Source: Apiospora phragmitis
Taxonomy: Eukaryota > Ascomycota > Sordariomycetes > Amphisphaeriales > Apiosporaceae
NCBI GenBank assembly: GCA_038363925.1
Contig: JAQQWL010000011.1
Coordinates: forward strand, 8,556,001-8,620,000
Direction: 5' to 3'
DNA length: 64,000 bases
The notes beneath the pieces were generated by a model. That model searched no databases and was not told where the DNA came from. It saw only the letters and a list, made by a program, of their open reading frames with translations. The translations under genes were made by a program, and so were the position numbers. This document shows, piece by piece, positions 58,713 through 64,000 of the stretch; the first letter of the stretch is position 1, and each line of letters opens with the position of its first letter.

Positions 58713-59360
58713 ATGGCTGAATATAACACATTTTACAAGAAGCTGCCCTCGACTCGAAGCTCTCGGCACACCGTCCAGGAGAACCAGTGGACTCGAAATC
58801 GTCCTCCGCATTTCATACAAGAGAACATCCCATCAGGGCAGAGTGCGGGGTCTTCGAATGAGCCTGCTGCAGATGAACTTGCTCAAGAGCTAGAGAGCAT
58901 GGCCATGTCCGGTAAAGGAGAGGACGCGCTCCATGGCAGCCCGATGGGTTCTGACCACACTAGCACCTCCAACCTCACCCCAAGTGCCCGCCCAGACATT
59001 GCTCGGTATGCCCTTATGGGGGCGCAAGACCCTGCGAAGCTGGCTCTAACCAGTGAAACACTGAAGGTCTTCGACGACCTCGAACAAGGCGGCAATGAAC
59101 ACTACCCCCATGTCGCCAACTGGTGCACCGGCCCGTACAATCCGGGCAATGAGCCTTTTACCATCGCCACCGCCGCCGACCTAAGCGACAGCATGTGTGT
59201 AACCGGACCTGCACGGAGCCAGGCAACGGATGCATCCTGGGTGGTTGTCTCGGCTCCGGACGAGAAGCTGGACCGCATCGCCGAGAATATCAGCGGGGCC
59301 GGCAGCCTGTTTAATGATATACCCGCCGAGCCGGCCTGGGATGAGTATGATGTACGATAA
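58713..59360 (+). CDS. Hypothetical protein, 215 aa, mostly disordered
   Basis: No known family recognised. The frame is open upstream to 58524 but without an ATG, so the start is placed at the ATG at 58713 (MAEYNTFYKKLP). The sequence is intronless, acidic and rich in Ser, Pro, Ala and Gly. It has a possible short helix (ADELAQELESMAM) and an ordered-looking central part (ARYALMGAQDPAKLALTSETLKVF, then HYPHVANWCTGPYNPGN). No signal peptide or membrane helix is apparent from this start. An upstream TATA box with a CT-rich leader and balanced codon usage favour a real gene. It stands alone between two non-coding stretches. Confidence 0.6.
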   Translation: MAEYNTFYKKLPSTRSSRHTVQENQWTRNRPPHFIQENIPSGQSAGSSNEPAADELAQELESMAMSGKGEDALHGSPMGSDHTSTSNLTPSARPDIARYALMGAQDPAKLALTSETLKVFDDLEQGGNEHYPHVANWCTGPYNPGNEPFTIATAADLSDSMCVTGPARSQATDASWVVVSAPDEKLDRIAENISGAGSLFNDIPAEPAWDEYDVR

Positions 59361-60542
59361 TGTGTATGAACGAACTCGCAACCAACGACAGAAAAGCAAC
59401 GCATGGGGAAGAGCTGCTTGATTAGAGAAACCAGGCTCTTTTATAACCGGAATGTTCGGATACGTATGGGGTTAATTCGGTCTTTTCCTTTTCTTGTTTT
59501 ATTTCATTTGGCTGTTTTTATTTCGGCCAACTTGGTTACTTAGCCCAAGAATCAAAACAATCTTGAGTGACGTTACAGGGTCGGGATTGACAAGGGAAAG
59601 GGGATATTTTCGGACTCGGGATGTGTAATTAATCAGCATTTCACAAAAGATAACGACTTCATCTCGAAGGCGTAACCATTATAACGATCTGAACCATGCC
59701 AGATTTTCTTTACCCTCCACAACGCCATGTCGTCTGAACAAAAGTTGAGACTGGGTGTACTCATTCTCCACAGTTGACTGTTGTAGACCAGGCATCTCTT
59801 CCCAATCTGGCAGTAGCCGGAAAAGAAAGCACATAGAGACGCTCGAAGAATGACGAAAAGAAAAGCAACCCATCGGGAACCCTTTCTCCAACTCCCATCC
59901 CCAATTCTATCGCACTATGGGTACTATTCTTCCGTCGCTCCCCACTCCCACGATGCGATTCATGGAGTACTGGCGGAAAACAACCCTGCCGCCATTTAGG
60001 CTAATAAGCCAAGGTCGACGACCCAGCGACAGTGAATATTCGGACAGCTTGACCAGGGCATTTATGACTTGGGCATTGGAACGGCTCTGGACTTTCCCCC
60101 AATTTTACCCCAGCTTGGGGAAGACAGGGGAAGACAGGGGAAGGGGGGAGAGGGAGGGGGGCGGCGGAGTGCCACTGTACCCCAGTTTCCACCAATTGCT
60201 CGGCACAGCAATACCCGTGGTGCTAGTCGAACGGTCACAACCAGGCGAGGATGAGTGCCAACTCCCAGTCCGCAAGCTGTTCCTGGCAGATCGCCGGCTC
60301 GCTTTGTGGTGTCGCTCGTGAGGGGAAATTGTACCAAAATATGGCGGTGGGCAAAAGAAAAGACGTATAAATTCACGATGGAGGCGATTGCGCCCAAAAT
60401 TTCGATTGCCCTGAGTTGGTAGGTTACGTACAAGCTTGTTACTCGCTGCTGTGTTGTAGACACTGGCCAACTTGCGTCGATATATGATATATCTTCGTCT
60501 TCCAGCTCAGCCAATGATAGCGAAGACGGGCTGAACACCATC
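59361..60542. other. Intergenic region upstream of the SGNH esterase
   Basis: About 1.2 kb with no assigned gene. A 13-nt palindrome CCCCAGCTTGGGG at about 60112-60124 is followed immediately by two copies of AAGACAGGGG, then a purine-rich GGGGGGAGAGGG stretch. Short frames on both strands here are composition-driven. Confidence 0.55.
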
Positions 60543-62049
60543 ATGCATATCTCAAGATGCTCTACCCTCCTGCTGGCGCTGTTTCTCAACAGCGCCGCGG
60601 CACTTGCCGCCACCGACGGCCAAGTCAGCAACGAGGGCGGCAAGAAGCACTGGACTGGGATATGGGCAACGATGCCACAGCTCACTGAGCCGGCCAACCT
60701 GCCACCAGCACCATATGTGAGTGAGAATGAAGCAAAGGGAGAAAGGGAGAAACCGAGAAACCTTCGATGATGATGATGATGATGACGATAGTGTCAGACG
60801 AAGAAACAAGGGCTTATACTGACACACGCCCTCCCAGAACGCAAGCGGCCTAGTCTTCCACAACGCCACCATCCGCCAAACCATCAAAGTCGCCCTGCGC
60901 GCCCGCACGATCCGCCTGCGCCTCTCCAACGCCTTCGGCGGCGCCGACCTGCCCATCGCGGCGGCGACGATCGCGCTGCCCGCCGTCCGGAACGGCTCGA
61001 CGGGGCTGTCGGCCATCGACCCGGCCACGCTCCAGACGCTGACCTTCTCGGGCGGCAGCGCCAGCTACACGGTCCCCATGGGCGCCCTCGCCGTCACGGA
61101 CCCGGTCGAGTTCCTCTCCGGGCTGAAGGAAGGGTCCGTCGTCACCGTCTCGCTGTACCTCGCCGAGGGGCAGGCGACTAACCTCGTCACGTCGCACCCG
61201 GGCAGCCGGACGACGTCGTACTTCGCGCCTGGGAACGTCGTAAGCGCAGCTGATATCGCTACTGTCTCGCCATCAGGCAGTGACACCACCAAGAGCGCCG
61301 ACCATTGGTACTTCATCTCGGCCCTCGAAGCATGGCTGCCGCGGTCGCAAAACAGCGCCCTCGCCATCGTCGGCGACAGTATCACAGACGGCCGGGGCAG
61401 CACCACGAACCAGAACGACCGGTGGCCGGACCAGCTGCAAGCGCGCCTAAACTCTCGTTCCCATTCCTTCTCCTCCTCCTCCTCCTCCTCCTCGCACAAA
61501 ATCGCGATCCTAAACCAGGCCGCAGGCGGCAACCGCGTCCTGCACGACGGCCTCGGTCCCAACGCCCTATCGCGCATCGACCGCGACGTCCTCGCCCAAC
61601 CCGGCGTGCGCTACGCCCTACTCTTCGAAGGCGTCAACGACATCGGCACCGCCGCCACCGACCCGACCTCTCAACACGCCGTCGGGACCCAGCTGATCGC
61701 CGCGTACGAGCAGATCCTGGCCCGCCTGCACGCCGCGCGCCTGCCCGTCTTCGGCGCGACCATCACGCCCTTCTGCGGCGGCGCGCCGGGGCTGCAGCCG
61801 TACTCGGACCCGGAGCGGGAGCGGACGCGGCAGCGGGTCAACGCGTGGATCCGCGGCAGCGGCCGGTTCGACGCCGTCGTCGACTTCGACGCGCTCGTGC
61901 GCAACTCGTCGCGGCCCGACCAGCTGCGCGACGAGTACAACAGCGGCGACTACCTGCACCTGAACCCGGCCGGGTACGAGGCCATGGGCGGGGCGGTCGA
62001 TCTGGCGCTCTTTGACAAGTTTGCGGACGGCGTGGATCGCATGGTATGA
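60543..62049 (+). CDS. Secreted SGNH/GDSL hydrolase (XynE-like esterase)
   Basis: A predicted extracellular serine esterase, of the type often acting on plant-wall acetyl or feruloyl esters; the substrate is inferred only from family. Exon 1 (60543-60716) starts with a signal peptide (CSTLLLALFLNSAAALA). A 121-nt intron carrying a (GAT)7 tract leads to exon 2 (60838-62049); total 461 aa. The N-terminal beta-rich domain (WTGIWATMPQL onward, then VFHNATIRQTIKV) precedes the catalytic domain. The four SGNH blocks are visible: block I VGDSITDGRGS (nucleophile Ser), block II GGNR (Gly), block III GVNDIG (Asn) and block V DYLHLN (Asp and His). A run of eight Ser from a (TCC)n repeat (about 61470-61494) sits between blocks I and II. 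Potential N-glycosylation sites include NAS, NAT and NGS. Confidence 0.9.
60766..60785. repeat. (GAT)n repeat inside the esterase intron
   Basis: About six and a half GAT units in the single intron of the SGNH hydrolase gene. Confidence 0.88.
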
Positions 62050-62526
62050 AAGGGATGGGAGCGTCGGTTCGGATTCTTGAGGGCGAGAGCGAGGGAGAGG
62101 GCAGAATCTAGCAAAAAGAAATAGCATGTAGTATATAGATTTCCAACACCTGACAATTATACCTGTAAGGGGCTACTTGGGCTCATCCCTAAACCACCTG
62201 CGCAGAATAGGTTAGGGCTGGCGCGAAAGGATTAGCAGGTGGCAAATCAGACGTGATTGCTAGGATAGCCCATGAACGTTGGGCATCAAAGTGAGGCGAG
62301 AGTCAACATCACCGCCCTGGCATAATCCAAACCATGAGCAAAAGCATAGCAAAATGAATCCAAAAAAATCAAATCGTAAATGTTTAATGGGAAGAATCCT
62401 GAATTACATGAAGCTCGAAGGCTTTCTTCTCAATGAACGCCAAGCGCTATAACTCCGTTTTGCCCCTTTTTCTATTGGCTACATCCTATCTCTCTAGGCA
62501 GCACGAGGTACGACGGTCCGACCGTC
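62050..62526. other. Convergent 3' intergenic region
   Basis: About 480 nt between the stops of the esterase (+) and ERB1 (-). AT-rich, no gene seen. Confidence 0.65.
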
Positions 62527-64000
62527 TTATGCCCATAAGCGGCACATACCATCGGCTCCGGCAGACACCAGCCATGGGTTGGTTGGGTGCCAGTCGATAT
62601 CCATAACACCGAGATTACTAACCACCTTGTGACCCTTCAGCTGCTTCAAAGGCACCAGCGTGGGATCCGTCATCAGGTCGTTGTGGACGCGTCCATGGAA
62701 CAACTGGATTGTACCATCGTCACTAGCATCCGCGAACAACGGGAAACTACGCGAATACTTGACCTGTCTGATGGCATTGGGATGGAAACGCATTGTCTTA
62801 TACGGTCGGGCAGACAGCTCGAGATCATGCCAGAGCAGCCGACGATCGTAGGAACCAACGATCAGATGGTCTCCGGAAGCGGCGTGTATGTCGAACGAGG
62901 AAATCCAGCGAGCTCCGGGTTGTATAGCCTTCACCAACTCCTGTTTCTGCAGATCGTAAACCCTGATGGTGCGTTGCAGGGCGACGAATAGGAGGGGCCT
63001 CGAAGGATGGAACTGAGCTGACTGTGCCAAGCCCGGAAGCTTACGGAAGGGGATTTGTGTGAGGTGCTTAGACAGTGTGTGGATCGCTACCGCAGAACGC
63101 TGACCGGTAGGCGATACAGTACAGAAGAAGTCGCCGCGTCTGTGCCAGTTAATGACCTTGACATCGGCGCGTACTGTGATCTTCAGAAGCACTCCTTGGT
63201 CCTCGAGTCGGGCTCCCGGACGAGCCCAAGTTCCAGGCGGGTCTTTGCGAGCTCCGTTGCTGGTCAGGGTGGCCTGCTTTCCATTGGTTGCGTATCCGAA
63301 ACCTGTGTCAAGTGCGGCCCGGTTCGCTTGCTGTACCTCTTGGTCCAGCATAGGCGGGATAATGAAGTAGACGTCTTGGCCTGCAGCAGCAGTAAGAATA
63401 GCACTTCCAGGGCGCCATCGGACCGCGTTTACAGGCTCGTCAGCGCTAATACGGATGCTGGCCATTTGCTTGCCACTGCGAAGCTCCCAGAATTTCACAG
63501 CACCATCATCACCTCCACTGGCCACCCATTCGCCGGTAGGGTCAATCGCCACAGAGCGAACTCTGGTGCCATGGTTGTACTCCACAGCACCAACCGTAGG
63601 AATGGCCTCAACTCTTCGGCACGGGGAAGTTTTGGAAGTAGCGAGTTTGGATCGATATTCAAGCGTGTTCTCCTGACACGAGGGGCGAGGTAGAGATCGA
63701 GACAACTGCAGAAATTAGTGAGTATTGGCTTTCGTTTTGTAATGGTAGAGACACATACCGTTCGAAGGTTTCCTTCACGAATATGTCGTAAGCAGGTACT
63801 TTGCGCAAAGCATCGTAGCCTTGAGGCAGATATGGCTTCTCCCTCTCCTCAGGGTCTGTCTCTTCCCATTTCTTCTTCTCATCTTTGTTCGGGAGATACT
63901 CAGGGGGAGGACTGGCAATGATCGTTAGTTACGCGTACGGAGTCAGAAAGCGAAAAGAGGAGTGCATACTTGTATGACAGGTCAAATCCTGGTGGCGCCA
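62527..64000 (-). CDS. ERB1: Ribosome biogenesis protein ERB1 (BOP1), C-terminal part, one apparent frameshift
   Basis: Erb1 forms the PeBoW complex with Nop7 and Ytm1 and is required for 60S maturation in the nucleolus. The window contains three exons: beyond 64000 to 63970, 63911-63759 and 63705-62527. The BOP1-type N-terminal domain ends with [37 protein letters not shown] and [19 protein letters not shown]. The WD40 propeller begins at [31 protein letters not shown] and runs to the conserved last blade [23 protein letters not shown] and TAA at 62529-62527. Near 63599-63602 one base seems missing: the linker reads EELRPF in one frame and [11 protein letters not shown] in the next. The gene is essential in yeast, so a sequencing error is likely. 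The 5' end is outside the window. Confidence 0.93.

Overview
This is nuclear DNA from a filamentous ascomycete, most likely a Sordariomycete. Most genes are split by short GT-AG introns (about 45-125 nt) with RCTRAC-like branch points. The gene content is typical of moulds: a NUC-1 phosphate regulator, a sucrose/alpha-glucoside transporter, a questin-oxidase-like enzyme, a wax-synthase-like acyltransferase and a pisatin-demethylase-like P450. No prokaryotic, viral or transposon gene was recognised.

Layout: the 3' part of telomerase reverse transcriptase (1-1353, +) converges on a NUC-1-type bHLH regulator (1878-4046, -). About 5 kb without a convincing gene follows. Next come a GPH-family sugar transporter (9006-11086, -), divergent HIS1 (12623-13764, +) and a small two-helix membrane protein (14509-15137, +). 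A wax-synthase-like MBOAT enzyme (16756-18582, +) converges on a questin-oxidase-like gene (19410-20788, -). The latter shares a 0.5-kb divergent promoter region with a HECT-like E3 ligase (21277-22966, +). ATP4 (23248-24133, -) and NOC4 (24825-26859, +) form a housekeeping pair separated by a 63-bp tandem duplication. After about 7 kb of non-coding sequence comes a MeaB-like bZIP gene (34255-36108, +) with a 929-nt leader that contains no ATG. A 6-kb convergent gap separates it from a Sel1-repeat gene with long introns (42100-44894, -). The remainder holds a small secreted protein (45937-46563, -), an RRM-like gene (49050-50096, +) with a decayed tandem paralogue (50395-50699), a P450 (51536-53356, +), an unknown protein (58713-59360, +), a secreted SGNH/GDSL esterase (60543-62049, +) and the 3' part of ERB1 (62527-64000, -).

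Two patterns stand out. First, the RRM-like gene and its decayed neighbour both carry an in-frame TAG at the same aligned position. In each it is followed by exactly 19 open codons with conserved residues (W, Q, Y-G, D-P-C) and then a second stop. This fits stop-codon recoding, and in a Sordariomycete A-to-I editing of UAG to UGG is a natural candidate. Second, six otherwise well-conserved genes (NUC-1, HIS1, questin oxidase, bZIP, Sel1, ERB1) are broken by eight single-base frame offsets. HIS1 and ERB1 are normally indispensable, so sequence or assembly error is the simplest reading. Sugar transport, phosphate control, a nitrogen-type bZIP, histidine synthesis, respiration (ATP4) and ribosome assembly (NOC4, ERB1) are side by side but do not form an obvious cluster. 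The only hint of specialised metabolism is the MBOAT / questin-oxidase pair and the lone P450.
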